DNA from: Comamonadaceae bacterium
GTDB lineage: Bacteria; Pseudomonadota; Gammaproteobacteria; Burkholderiales; Burkholderiaceae_C
Length of the DNA: 64,000 nucleotides
NCBI GenBank assembly: GCA_027486495.1
Contig: JAIXOZ010000073.1
Span: 1 to 64,000, forward strand
Direction: 5' to 3'
The notes beneath the pieces were generated by a model that had not been told where the DNA came from, made no database searches, and worked only from the letters and a program-made list of their open reading frames with translations. Both the position numbers and the translations under genes were made by a program. How positions within the stretch are numbered: the first letter of the stretch is position 1; the number at the start of each line of letters is the position of its first letter. Below, piece after piece: positions 27,974 to 36,849 of the stretch.

Positions 27974-28993
27974 TCAATCCTTGGCCGTTTGAATGCCGCG
28001 CTGGTAACGGTTGACCGCCCGGTTGTGCTCGTCCAGCGTGGCGCTGAAGTGGCTGCTGCCGTCGCCTTTGGCGACAAAGTACAGCGCTTGCGTCTTGGCA
28101 GGTTGCACCGCCGCCCACAAAGCAGCCTTGCCGGGCATGGCAATCGGTGTGGGTGGCAAACCGCCCCGGGTGTAGGTGTTCCATGGACTGTCGGTCAGCA
28201 AGTGAATGCGGCGCAAGTCACCGTCAAAAGCTTCACCCAGACCATAAATCACCGTCGGATCGGTCTGAAGGCGCATGCCAATGCGCAGCCGGTTGTTGAA
28301 TACACCCGAAATCTGCGCTCGGTCTTGGGCCTTGCCGGTTTCTTTTTCGACGATGCTCGCCAAAATCAGCGCCTGATCTGGCGACTGCAAAGCTGCACCG
28401 GATTGCCGAGCCTCCCAGGCGAGTTGCAACTGCTTGTCCATGGCTTTCAAGGCCCGCTGCAACACCGCCAAGTCGCTGGTGCCTTTGGCATAAGAATAAG
28501 TGTCCGGGTAAAAGCGCCCTTCCGGAGCCACGCCGGGGCGGCCCAGTTGGGTCATCAAGGCCTCATCAGACAGAACGCGGCTGTCGGGTTGGAGGTGCTC
28601 GGCCTTGGCCAAGGCCTGGCGCACTTGACGCCAATTCCAGCCTTCCACCATCGTCACGGTGCGCAGGCTTTCTTCGCCGCGCACCAGCATGCTCAGCAAA
28701 CGCATGGGCGATGTGCCAGGGGCAATTTCATAGCTTCCGGCACGCATTTGGCGCGACTGACCCGACAGGCGAAACCACGCATAAAGCAAGGTGGGTGAAG
28801 TGTCCACACCGGCATTGGCCACGGCCTGCGCGATGGCTTTGGCCGATGTGCCCGGCTCGATCGACAAATCGACCGGTGTGGCCGATGCGGCACGCAACGG
28901 CATGGGGCCTTGCACCCAAAAATAGGCGGCCGCAGCCAAAGCCAAAGCCAGCACGACCAAACCCACCAAGCCCTTGAACAAACCTTTGATCAC
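27974..28993 (-). CDS. mltG: Endolytic murein transglycosylase MltG
   Basis: 339 residues: one N-terminal membrane helix (GLVGLVVLALALAAAAYFW), a LysM-like domain (PGTSAKAIAQAVANAG), then the YceG catalytic domain with PEGRFYPDTYSY, the catalytic Glu of ILASIVEKETG, and TDPTVIYGLG. Cleaves nascent glycan strands in the inner-membrane-proximal periplasm and so sets chain length. First gene of the leftward operon and divergent from ygfZ. Confidence 0.95.
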   Translation of the reverse strand: MIKGLFKGLVGLVVLALALAAAAYFWVQGPMPLRAASATPVDLSIEPGTSAKAIAQAVANAGVDTSPTLLYAWFRLSGQSRQMRAGSYEIAPGTSPMRLLSMLVRGEESLRTVTMVEGWNWRQVRQALAKAEHLQPDSRVLSDEALMTQLGRPGVAPEGRFYPDTYSYAKGTSDLAVLQRALKAMDKQLQLAWEARQSGAALQSPDQALILASIVEKETGKAQDRAQISGVFNNRLRIGMRLQTDPTVIYGLGEAFDGDLRRIHLLTDSPWNTYTRGGLPPTPIAMPGKAALWAAVQPAKTQALYFVAKGDGSSHFSATLDEHNRAVNRYQRGIQTAKD

Positions 28994-29142
28994 CCACTGC
29001 CCCTGAAAAATGTCCGCACAGCGCCGATTGACTCTGGCGGCTGATCATAATTGAGGCCTTCAAGCCTTTGCTTTGTGGCCCCAATCGGCCCCCATTGGTT
29101 TCTGCGGGTCTCGCTTGCAGAACTCATCTCACACCTTTTGCC

Positions 29143-30102
29143 ATGACCACCTCAGCCACAGCCTCCATCGACCACCTCGCTTTACACCTGCAAGGCGTTG
29201 CCGGCCTGCCTCATCTGGGGGTGATCCAGGCCCAAGGCGAGGACGCGGCCAACTTTTTGCACAACCAATTGAGCAACGACGTGCTGCTCTTGCCCGTGGG
29301 CCAATCGCGCCTGGCCGCTTTTTGCTCGGCCAAAGGGCGGATGCAGGCCAGTTTTGTGGTCATCAAAACCGCGCCCGACACCGTTTTGCTGGTCATGAGC
29401 CTCGATTTGCTGCCCCAAACGCTCAAGCGCCTGTCCATGTTTGTGCTGCGCGCCAAAGTCAAGATGAGCGACGCCACGGGCCAATGGCAGCTGCGCGGTT
29501 TGTTGGGCAACAGCGCCCGCGCCGTTTTGCCTCAGGGCTCGCCTTGGCAAACCGCCATTGCCGATGGGGTCCATGCCGTGTCGCTGTATCCCGCCGTGCT
29601 GGGCGACACCCAAGTGCCACGCGCCCTGTGGCTCGGCGCGCCATCGCAAGCACAGCCTCCCGGGGCTGAGCTGTCCACCGAATTTTGGGACTGGGCCGAA
29701 GTCATGAGCGGCGTGACGCTGGTGACCCCTCCGCTGTTTGAGGCTTTTGTGCCGCAAATGCTCAATTACGAATCGGTCGGTGGTGTGAACTTCAAAAAAG
29801 GCTGCTACCCCGGTCAAGAGGTCGTGGCCCGCAGCCAGTTTCGCGGCACGCTCAAGCGCCGTGCGGCGCTGGTGCACAGCCCAGTGGCCTTGGCTGCGGG
29901 GCAAGACGTGTTCACTCCCGCAGACCCCGAGCAGCCCTGCGCCACCGTGGTGCTGAGCGCTGCAAGGCCCGATGGTCAGGGTTTTGATGCCCTGGTCAGC
30001 GGCACGCTGGAGAGCCTGCAGACCGGCTGGCGGGCGGGCAGCTCAGAGGGCGAAGCTCTTGAGCTGCTGCCGCTGCCTTACGCCCTGCTCGAAGACATTT
30101 AA
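29143..30102 (+). CDS. ygfZ: YgfZ/GcvT-domain folate-binding protein
   Basis: 319-residue relative of E. coli YgfZ, a tetrahydrofolate-binding protein that helps assemble or repair certain iron-sulfur enzymes. The diagnostic KGCYPGQEVVAR motif with its essential Cys is at about residue 225. The N-terminal segment GVIQAQGEDAANFLHNQLSND is typical. The ATG at 29143 gives the normal length; the track start adds 25 unlikely residues. Divergent from mltG, a linkage common in Burkholderiales. Confidence 0.92.
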   Translation: MTTSATASIDHLALHLQGVAGLPHLGVIQAQGEDAANFLHNQLSNDVLLLPVGQSRLAAFCSAKGRMQASFVVIKTAPDTVLLVMSLDLLPQTLKRLSMFVLRAKVKMSDATGQWQLRGLLGNSARAVLPQGSPWQTAIADGVHAVSLYPAVLGDTQVPRALWLGAPSQAQPPGAELSTEFWDWAEVMSGVTLVTPPLFEAFVPQMLNYESVGGVNFKKGCYPGQEVVARSQFRGTLKRRAALVHSPVALAAGQDVFTPADPEQPCATVVLSAARPDGQGFDALVSGTLESLQTGWRAGSSEGEALELLPLPYALLEDI

Positions 30103-30127
30103 CTTTGCGGACTTGGAAGCCAAACAA

Positions 30128-30448
30128 TTGAACGCGTGGAATATCCCCGCATGGCTGGAAGCCGAGGTCAGAGCAAGGGACAAGTCCTGCGTTTATTGCC
30201 ATCGTGACTTCACCACTCCAGCCCTGACCCGTGGAGAAAAACCATCCTGGGAGCACATCATCAACGATGCAAACATCATCACCCGAAGCAATATTTCACT
30301 GTGCTGCATGTCCTGCAATGCCAGCAAAGGTGCCAAAGATCTGCGAGTTTGGCTTGCATCCAATTACTGCCAATCCAAGGGTATCGACCGAAGTACGGTT
30401 GCAGATATTGTGAAAGTCGCCCTGTCAGAAATTGAAAAAGCGGCCTGA
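30128..30448 (+). CDS. Small HNH-motif protein (putative endonuclease)
   Basis: 106 residues if the TTG at 30128 is used, preceded by GGAAG; a TTG at 30113 or an ATG inside ygfZ are alternatives. The core has CVYCHRDF, then WEHIIND and CCMSCNASKG, giving the paired CxxC zinc ligands and the central His of an HNH/McrA-type beta-beta-alpha metal fold. Likely a nicking or double-strand nuclease by family, but cellular role unknown. It begins 26 bp after ygfZ on the same strand and may be cotranscribed. No restriction or phage genes adjoin it. Confidence 0.75.
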   Translation: MNAWNIPAWLEAEVRARDKSCVYCHRDFTTPALTRGEKPSWEHIINDANIITRSNISLCCMSCNASKGAKDLRVWLASNYCQSKGIDRSTVADIVKVALSEIEKAA

Positions 30449-30458
30449 GCCGCTATTT

Positions 30459-31316
30459 TCAAAGCTTGCGCACCATCTCAATATGCGCAATCCCCGCATC
30501 TTCAAAAACAACCCCGTGCGGCTCAAAGCCTGAGCGTTTGTAAAAGCCTTCTGCGCTGCACTGAGCGTGCAGGATCACTTGGGTGTCGCCTCGGTGCTGC
30601 GCAGCTTCCATCAGGGCGTGCAGCACGCGGCGGCCCAGATCGCTGCCGCGCATCTGCTTTTTGACAGCCATGCGGCCGATGCGGGCCACACCGGGGGCGT
30701 GCTGAATCAAGCGACCCGTGGCCAGAGTCATACCCATGCGGTTCAGGGCGACCGCGTGCAAGGCGGTCTCGTCTTCATGGTCCAACTCCAACTCGACAGG
30801 CACTTTTTGTTCATCCACAAACACCTCATGGCGCAGGGGACTGGCCAGTTTCTGGAAGTCGTGCCATGAACCCACATGCACCTGGACCATGTCTTCGCCG
30901 CGTTCAAAGCCTTCGAGCATCTCGCGCAAGGGCGCGGGGATGGGCTGACTCTTTTTGGCCACCGGGTCGGCATACACATAGACCAACTCGCTGGTGATCA
31001 GCAATTCATCGCCCCGAAAAATCGCGCCGACAAAGGTCATGGACGAGTTGCCGATGCGGTCGCATCGCATGCAAACATCGAGAAAATCGTCCATCTCTGC
31101 ACTGGCGAGGTATTCCACGCTGGCCTTTTTGACGAACAAGTCACCGCCCAGCTGGTGCATGGTCTCGGCATAGGGCATGGCCAGGTTTCGCCAGTAGTCG
31201 GTCACGGCGGTGTCGAAGTACATCAGGTAATGGCCGTTGAAGACGATTTTCTGCATGTCCACCTCGACCCAGCGTACGCGCATGCGGTGAGAAAAACGGA
31301 AATCTTGGCGTTTCAT
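30459..31316 (-). CDS. FadM/YbgC-type thioesterase fused to a GNAT acetyltransferase
   Basis: 285 residues with two folds. Residues about 1-135 are a hot-dog acyl-CoA thioesterase: RVRWVEVDMQKIVFNGHYL carries the catalytic Asp and the conserved HYL, followed by SVEYLASAEMDD. Residues about 145-285 are a GNAT domain: VFVDEQKVPVELELD, acetyl-CoA loop RMAVKKQMRGSDLGRR, and GFYKRSGF. The join is in frame with a short linker. ATG 31316 was chosen over the TTG at 31331, which lies inside the upstream gene. It follows the esterase gene with a 4-bp gap. Substrates are unknown. Confidence 0.85.
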   Translation of the reverse strand: MKRQDFRFSHRMRVRWVEVDMQKIVFNGHYLMYFDTAVTDYWRNLAMPYAETMHQLGGDLFVKKASVEYLASAEMDDFLDVCMRCDRIGNSSMTFVGAIFRGDELLITSELVYVYADPVAKKSQPIPAPLREMLEGFERGEDMVQVHVGSWHDFQKLASPLRHEVFVDEQKVPVELELDHEDETALHAVALNRMGMTLATGRLIQHAPGVARIGRMAVKKQMRGSDLGRRVLHALMEAAQHRGDTQVILHAQCSAEGFYKRSGFEPHGVVFEDAGIAHIEMVRKL

Positions 31317-31320
31317 GGCT

Positions 31321-32283
31321 TCAACTTTCAAAAGCGATTTTCAAGGCCCTGCCCGCATCGGCGTGCGCGTGCAGGGCTTCGGGAATGGCGCGGCCCATGG
31401 TGATGAAGCCATGTACCACGCCTTTGTATATTTCCAAATCAACAGGCACGCCCGCCATGCGCAGGGTGTCCGCGTATTGCACGCCCTCGTCCACCAGCGG
31501 GTCGCATTCGGCCAAGCCGATCCAGGCGGGGGCCAGACCTGCATGGTCGGGCGCGTTCATCGGGGCAAAGCGCCAATCGTCTCTGTCAGCTTCGTCGATG
31601 TAGTTGGCAAAAAACCAGTCCACTGTGTCCTTGTCGAGCATGAAGCCGTTGGCAAACGTGTGGTGCGAGGCGGTGTCTTGCCGAGCGATGCAGCCGGGGT
31701 AAAACAGCAGCTGTAAAGCCAGTTTCAAGCCCGTATCTCGTGCCATCAAAGCGCACACGGCACTCAGCGTGCCGCCTGCGCTGTCGCCTCCCACAGCCAA
31801 GCGACGGGTGTCCAACCCCAAGGTCTGACCGTTCTGGTGCAGCCAGCTCAGCGCGTCCCAGCTGTCGTGCACAGCGGTTGGAAATCGGTACTCGGGTGCC
31901 AATCGGTAATCCAAAGACACCACGGCGCAATGGCCTTGGCGTGAAAGTTGGCGGCACAGCACGTCATGGGTCGTCAAGCTTCCCACCGAAAAACCGCCGC
32001 CATGGATGTAAAGCAACACCGGCAATGCCACATCGCTTTGTGGTGCGTACAAACGGGCGGGTATGGCGTGGCCATCGCGGGCGGGGATGCTGAAGTTATG
32101 CACCCGGTCCACCAGCGGCGCAGGCTGCAGGTCGAGCATGGGCCCACCAATGTCGTAAAACTCACGGGCTTGTGCGGGCGTCATGACGGACATGGGTGGG
32201 CGGCCTGCCCGCTGTACGCGCTCGATCAGGTCGCGCGTGGCGGCATTCAGCAAGCCGCGGGGGTTGGTGTGGTGGCTGCTCAT
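31321..32283 (-). CDS. Alpha/beta hydrolase, hormone-sensitive-lipase family esterase
   Basis: 320-residue carboxylesterase of family IV. It has the oxyanion-hole HGGGFSVGS, the nucleophile elbow GGDSAGGTLS (Ser about residue 158), an acid Asp in ECDPLVDEG and the His in VVHGFITM. The start at ATG 32283 gives a typical length; the track adds upstream residues. It probably hydrolyses short acyl esters. Cotranscribed with the thioesterase-GNAT gene. Confidence 0.9.
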   Translation of the reverse strand: MSSHHTNPRGLLNAATRDLIERVQRAGRPPMSVMTPAQAREFYDIGGPMLDLQPAPLVDRVHNFSIPARDGHAIPARLYAPQSDVALPVLLYIHGGGFSVGSLTTHDVLCRQLSRQGHCAVVSLDYRLAPEYRFPTAVHDSWDALSWLHQNGQTLGLDTRRLAVGGDSAGGTLSAVCALMARDTGLKLALQLLFYPGCIARQDTASHHTFANGFMLDKDTVDWFFANYIDEADRDDWRFAPMNAPDHAGLAPAWIGLAECDPLVDEGVQYADTLRMAGVPVDLEIYKGVVHGFITMGRAIPEALHAHADAGRALKIAFES

Positions 32284-32469
32284 GACAAGGATCAAAACTG
32301 TAAAAGGTCGCGGGCTAAGGCATGGGGGCACTTCCCCTGTTGGCAAACAAGGGTGACAGCGCCAACATGCCCCAAAGCCATTCCTGCATCAAAATGGGCT
32401 TTCATCGTACAACGCCCCGCCCCGCCGTTGTGTCACTTCCGAACCGGGCCCCCTGATTGGAGTTTTCGC

Positions 32470-33606
32470 ATGTCTTTCATCAACTACGTCACCCAGATCC
32501 AGATCGACTTTGGCGCCGTGAAACTGCTGCAGTCCGAATGCGAGCGTGTGGGCATCCGCAAACCCTTGATCGTGACCGATGCGGGTGTCAAAGCCGCAGG
32601 CGTGTTGCAAAAAGCGCTCGACGCCCTGCCCGGCTTGAATGTCACGGTGTTTGACCAAACGCCCTCCAACCCGACCGAGGCAGCTGTTCGCGCCGCAGCG
32701 GCCATGTACAAGGCCAGTGGTTGCGACGGTCTGATCGCGGTGGGCGGCGGTTCGGCCATCGACTGCGCCAAGGGCGTGGCGATTGCCGTGAGCCACGATG
32801 GCCCGCTCAAAACCTTCGCCACCATCGAAGGCGGCTCGCTCAAAATCACGGACCGCGTGGCCCCCATCATCGCCGTGCCCACCACCAGTGGCACCGGCAG
32901 CGAGGTGGCCCGGGGTGCGATTTTGATTCTGGACGACGGCCGCAAAGTGGGCTTTCACAGCTGGTTCATTGTGCCCAAAGCGGCCATTTGTGACCCTGAA
33001 CTCACCTTCGGCTTGCCTCCCATGCTCACGGCCGCTACGGGCATGGACGCGGTGGCGCACTGCATGGAAACCTTCATGGCCACGCCCTTCAACCCGCCGG
33101 CCGACGGCATCGCGCTCGACGGCTTGGCCCGCGGCTGGGCCCATATCGAGCGCGCCACCGTCAACGGCCAAGACCGTGAAGCCCGCCTGAACATGATGAG
33201 CGCCAGCATGCAAGGCGCCATGGCCTTCCAAAAGGGTCTTGGCTGCGTCCATTCACTCAGCCACAGCCTGGGCGGCGTGAACCCGCGCCTGCACCACGGC
33301 ACCCTGAACGCCATGTTTTTGCCCGCGGTGGTGAAGTTCAACGCGGCGGCCGAATCGGTGCAAAAAGAAAACCGCCTGAACCGCATGGCCCAAGCCATGG
33401 GCTTGCAAAGCGGCTCGGACATTCCCGACGCCATCCGCGACATGTGCGCCCGTCTGGGCCTGCCTACCGGGTTGGGGGCCATGGGGGTGACCGAAAGCCT
33501 GTTTGACGCCGTGATCACCGGCGCACTGGCCGACCACTGCCACAAAACCAACCCACGCATCGCCTCGGCCGATGAATACCGGGACATGCTTCTGACGAGT
33601 TTGTGA
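32470..33606 (+). CDS. Iron-containing (group III) alcohol dehydrogenase
   Basis: 378 residues. The NAD-binding region has GGGSAIDCAKG and PTTSGTGSEV. Metal ligands are in GMDAVAHCMETF (Asp and His) and CVHSLSHSLGG followed by LHHGTLNA (two further His). ATG 32470 is preceded by GGAG at 8 nt; the 552-residue track ORF includes 174 residues antisense to the esterase gene and is rejected. Reduces an aldehyde or oxidises an alcohol; the substrate cannot be read from sequence. Confidence 0.92.
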   Translation: MSFINYVTQIQIDFGAVKLLQSECERVGIRKPLIVTDAGVKAAGVLQKALDALPGLNVTVFDQTPSNPTEAAVRAAAAMYKASGCDGLIAVGGGSAIDCAKGVAIAVSHDGPLKTFATIEGGSLKITDRVAPIIAVPTTSGTGSEVARGAILILDDGRKVGFHSWFIVPKAAICDPELTFGLPPMLTAATGMDAVAHCMETFMATPFNPPADGIALDGLARGWAHIERATVNGQDREARLNMMSASMQGAMAFQKGLGCVHSLSHSLGGVNPRLHHGTLNAMFLPAVVKFNAAAESVQKENRLNRMAQAMGLQSGSDIPDAIRDMCARLGLPTGLGAMGVTESLFDAVITGALADHCHKTNPRIASADEYRDMLLTSL

Positions 33607-33609
33607 CGA

Positions 33610-34014
33610 TCATTCGTCCTTTGAAAGGGGCTTGGAATACCGGGCCCTTTCAAGAGCTCTTTTGCGAGATTTTTCCCGCGCCTGCTCCTTGGACAAATGC
33701 CCCCTCAAAGCAGCGTCCCAAGCTGATTGCGCCCAACGCACCGCCTCCAGGGGCTCGTCAAAAATTTCATCCGGTGCGGCGCAATATGACAAAGCTACGT
33801 CTTTACCCTTCATGGTGAAGGTGAAAGGTTTTAGGCCCATGGCTTCAAAATCCGGTCGATTCAGCTCATCGGTCTTGAGGTAGAGGCGCTGGTCCATGAC
33901 GATGGCGAACATCAAGCCTTCGTGGTACAGACCATGGCCGCCAAACATGCGGCGCGCGGTGATCTGTCCCCACTTTTGCAACAACTCCTGAACAAAGCTG
34001 ATGAATTCACTCAC
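33610..34014 (-). CDS. TfoX N-terminal-domain protein
   Basis: 134 residues with the TfoX_N signature: KWGQITARRMFGGHGLYHEGLMFAIV, and LYLKTDELNRPDF, then PFTF and MSYC-like ALSYCAAPDEI. TfoX (Sxy) activates competence genes in gammaproteobacteria, but stand-alone N-domain proteins like this have no proven role. The C-terminus is basic (KEQAREKSRKRALERAR). It is convergent with the alcohol dehydrogenase, 3 bp apart. Confidence 0.85.
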   Translation of the reverse strand: MSEFISFVQELLQKWGQITARRMFGGHGLYHEGLMFAIVMDQRLYLKTDELNRPDFEAMGLKPFTFTMKGKDVALSYCAAPDEIFDEPLEAVRWAQSAWDAALRGHLSKEQAREKSRKRALERARYSKPLSKDE

Positions 34015-34180
34015 AGGCTACCCCGGCCGAGCCCGTGCCAGAAAGGTGGCTGCAAGCTGCCAAAAACCCGGTGTCCTGCAGCAAGCTGGGTGCACGCAAC
34101 CCGTTCATGTTGTTCCAATCGGTTGAAGTCAAAGAAAAACCAGTGTGAAACAGTGCCTCCCTGCCGACTGTCACCTTGGT

Positions 34181-35134
34181 TCAAAGGCTATCGGGGTGGG
34201 GCATCTTGGCGCCCACATGGATTTCGCCCCGCGCATCCGCCAGTTCGACCTGGCGCTGGCGTTCGGCCAGTTTTTCCTTTTGCTCGGGTGTGCGCTGGTT
34301 GTGGCAATGGGCACAACTGACACCTAAGACGTAATGTGGTGACTGCTTGTCTTGCTCGCTCAGCGGCCAACGGCAAGAGCGGCACAACTCGTGATGTCCC
34401 AAGCCTAGCCCGTGGCCTACGCTCACGCGTTCGTCAAACACAAAGCAGTCACCTTCCCAGGTGCTTTGCTCGGGCGGGATTTCTTCCAGGTACTTGAGAA
34501 TGCCGCCTTCGAGGTGGTAAACCTCGTTAAAACCGCGCATTTTCATAAGCGCCGTGGACTTTTCGCAGCGGATGCCACCGGTGCAGAACATCGCCACTTT
34601 GGTCTTTTTGGCGGCCTCGCCTTGCAGGTTTTCTTGCGCGTCCAGCCACGCGGGCAGCTGTACAAAGTTCTTGAGGTTCGGATTGATCGCGCCCTTGAAG
34701 GTGCCAATGGCCACCTCATAGTCGTTGCGCGTATCGATCACCACCACGTCCGGGTCGGCCAACAGGGCGTTCCAGTCGGCAGGTTTGACATATTGGCCCA
34801 CGGTTTTGTTCGGATCCAATTCGGGCACGCGCAAGGTGACGATCTCTTTTTTGAGCTTGACTTTCATGCGCGTAAACGGCGGCTTTGGGCTCCAAGACTC
34901 TTTGTGCACCAGACTGGACAGGCGCGGATCGGCGCGCAAAAAAGCCAGTACGGCGCGGATACCCGCTTCAGGCCCGGCAATCGTGCCGTTGATGCCTTCG
35001 TGCGCCAAAAGCAGCGTGCCTTTCACATTGTTGTCCTCGCAACAGGCTTGCAAAGGCGCTTGCAGGTCGACGAAGTCGGGCAGATCGACGAATTTGTAAA
35101 GGGCGGCAGTGAGAAAAATGGGTTCGGTCAACAT
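34181..35134 (-). CDS. trhO: tRNA uridine(34) hydroxylase TrhO (rhodanese-like)
   Basis: 317 residues. N-terminal acylphosphatase-like domain ([17 protein letters not shown]), rhodanese domain with [18 protein letters not shown] and the active-site loop [12 protein letters not shown], then a Cys-rich C-terminus (CRSCRWPLS and CAHCHN). E. coli TrhO (YceA) hydroxylates U34 of certain tRNAs using molecular oxygen on the way to cmo5U/mo5U. ATG 35134 restores the usual start [15 protein letters not shown]. The gap downstream to 34015 (166 bp) shows nothing. Confidence 0.93.
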   Translation of the reverse strand: MLTEPIFLTAALYKFVDLPDFVDLQAPLQACCEDNNVKGTLLLAHEGINGTIAGPEAGIRAVLAFLRADPRLSSLVHKESWSPKPPFTRMKVKLKKEIVTLRVPELDPNKTVGQYVKPADWNALLADPDVVVIDTRNDYEVAIGTFKGAINPNLKNFVQLPAWLDAQENLQGEAAKKTKVAMFCTGGIRCEKSTALMKMRGFNEVYHLEGGILKYLEEIPPEQSTWEGDCFVFDERVSVGHGLGLGHHELCRSCRWPLSEQDKQSPHYVLGVSCAHCHNQRTPEQKEKLAERQRQVELADARGEIHVGAKMPHPDSL

Positions 35135-35162
35135 GCCTTGATTATCCACTTTGAAAAAAGGG

Positions 35163-35450
35163 TCATGCCGCATAAGTGGTCAAAACCACATTTGCCGCTT
35201 CTTGGCGCAAGGCAATCAAAGCTTGGTAGGCAGCAGACGCGTGCCAGCTTTGCGCATCGTCCAAAGAAGGGAAACGGATCACCACGATGTCAGGGTGAGG
35301 GTTGACACCCGAAAACGATTGAACCTGTTCACCCCGAAATACGAGTTCTCCACCAAAAGGAAGCAAGGTGGCCAAGACCTGAGAACGGTATTGGGCCCAT
35401 TTTTCAGGCTGTTTCACGGTCATCTGACCGACAACAAAGGCTTGAGACAT
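35163..35450 (-). CDS. DUF1330-family protein
   Basis: 95-residue ferredoxin-like (dimeric alpha/beta barrel) protein. Family landmarks are [22 protein letters not shown] (split here as [15 protein letters not shown]), [16 protein letters not shown] and [15 protein letters not shown]. Function unknown; likely a small cytoplasmic ligand-binding or monooxygenase-like fold. It lies 9 bp after the patatin gene and 28 bp before trhO, so the three may be cotranscribed. Confidence 0.88.
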   Translation of the reverse strand: MSQAFVVGQMTVKQPEKWAQYRSQVLATLLPFGGELVFRGEQVQSFSGVNPHPDIVVIRFPSLDDAQSWHASAAYQALIALRQEAANVVLTTYAA

Positions 35451-35459
35451 GAGTGATCC

Positions 35460-36545
35460 TTACAAAGGCTGAACCATGGAGGCGTTGGGGTTTTGTAACC
35501 AGTGGCTGAACTCATCTGCCAATTGCTGACTGGCACGGGCAGCCGCATTCCACACCTTCACCCGACCCGCCAGATCGCGGTCATAGGTCATGAAGTCCTT
35601 GCGGTCGGGCAGTTTGGCGTTCGGCAGGGTTTTGACCCACTCGGGGTTGGGGGCCAAGATGATGGTGCTGTCCAGAAAAGGCGATGCCCCATGCCGCCAC
35701 TTGAGCGCTTTGTCGAGCCAACCGGGCACCACACTTTTCTGAAAATGCGGGTAGAGCACGATAGACCGATCTGGCCCCTTGGATGGCGCGTTCCAATTCA
35801 GGTGCAAGTGGTAGTCGGTGATGCCGCCATCCCAATATGCACCGCTCGGAGCGCCAGGTATGTCATGCACGGCTTTCAGGGCAAACGGGATGGAGCAACT
35901 CGCTTGCAGCGCAGGCATGAAATTGCCTTCTACCAGGCCCACAGCGCGGGTTCGAAAGTCATGCGCATCAAAGGGCAATGGCGCAGCTTGGCCTGAAAAC
36001 ACCACCCGCTCCAGCCAGCCGCCCAAGGCACGGCGGTGCAAGGCGTTGCTTAAAAAAGCCCCCGCATAGCCCAGTGGCGTGCCCAATGGGTGCTCTTTGT
36101 GCAGGATGTGTCTCCCGCGCGAGGTGACGATGTGGAGTTTGTACCGCGGGTGGTTCAGCACCTCAGCGATCCTGCCGCCGTAAAAGGCTTGCAGGCTTTG
36201 GCCAAAGGCCTCGCTCACCTGCATGGCGCTCACACGCTTTTGGCCTGCAAGCGGTTCGTAGTGCTGGTGGATGTAGTCGTGCTCCAAGCGTTCGAACGCC
36301 GGCAACGATTCATTCAAACAAGCCGTGGCCATGCGCCAAGCACCGATTGAGGCCCCGACCAAGTCCACTTGCTGTTGGCTTTGGGTCAGCCACTCGCCAA
36401 AGATAAAACGGTCCAGCGGGCCTAGGATTAGACCCTTGGGGCCACCGGCTGCTCCTGGAATGACTCCGATGTGCTCAGGCAGAAGGCCATGTTCGCGAAT
36501 GTGAGCCAGGGCCTTGGGGCCTGAGTGGATGTGGAGGGCTTGCAT
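35460..36545 (-). CDS. Patatin-like phospholipase
   Basis: 361 residues. Ser/Asp dyad motifs: GASIGAW (nucleophile, about residue 66) and WDGGITDYH (Asp, about 240). The oxyanion loop GAAGGPKGL is near residue 33. No signal peptide or membrane helix is visible, so it is probably cytoplasmic or membrane-peripheral. Hydrolyses acyl ester bonds of lipids by family. Downstream DUF1330 gene follows at 9 bp. Confidence 0.9.
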   Translation of the reverse strand: MQALHIHSGPKALAHIREHGLLPEHIGVIPGAAGGPKGLILGPLDRFIFGEWLTQSQQQVDLVGASIGAWRMATACLNESLPAFERLEHDYIHQHYEPLAGQKRVSAMQVSEAFGQSLQAFYGGRIAEVLNHPRYKLHIVTSRGRHILHKEHPLGTPLGYAGAFLSNALHRRALGGWLERVVFSGQAAPLPFDAHDFRTRAVGLVEGNFMPALQASCSIPFALKAVHDIPGAPSGAYWDGGITDYHLHLNWNAPSKGPDRSIVLYPHFQKSVVPGWLDKALKWRHGASPFLDSTIILAPNPEWVKTLPNAKLPDRKDFMTYDRDLAGRVKVWNAAARASQQLADEFSHWLQNPNASMVQPL

Positions 36546-36572
36546 GCTTGGATCAATGTCTCACAGGGGTGT

Positions 36573-36769
36573 TCAGTGCGCAGGGCTTCGGTAAGCGCGG
36601 CCCACACGCTCAGCCAAGGCATGCAGGCGCTGGTCAAGCGACCACAGTACAGCCCCTTCGCTCAGGCAAGTGGCGGCCAGCAGCTGCAGGTCAAGCCATC
36701 CACAGCCGCGCCCAAAAAGCTGTTCTCTTTCGATGAGAACTGGTCATCAATGGTCACGGTGGTTCGCAT
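36573..36769 (-). pseudogene. Relic of a vapBC toxin-antitoxin pair (internal deletion)
   Basis: From ATG 36769, preceded by GGAGG, the minus strand reads MRTTVTIDDQF, the typical start of a VapB antitoxin, and stops at 36662 after 35 residues. In another frame, 36573-36705 reads GWLDLQLLAATCLSEGAV and then LWSLDQRLHALAERVG, the C-terminal end of a PIN-domain VapC toxin with the conserved Asp. The middle of both genes is missing, so a deletion has joined the antitoxin start to the toxin end. Too short for the ORF track. No function expected, although the ribosome-binding site is still intact. Confidence 0.75.
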
Positions 36770-36849
36770 CAGAGCCTCCAAGCATCAAATAAGGTGCAAT
36801 CATGCATCTCGATGGAGGCAAATGAAGATTTTACTTTTTCTGAAGTCGC

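Noticed and set aside
31948-32469. N-terminal 174-residue extension of the iron alcohol dehydrogenase
   Set aside because: Antisense to the esterase gene; an ATG with good ribosome-binding site starts the enzyme at 32470.
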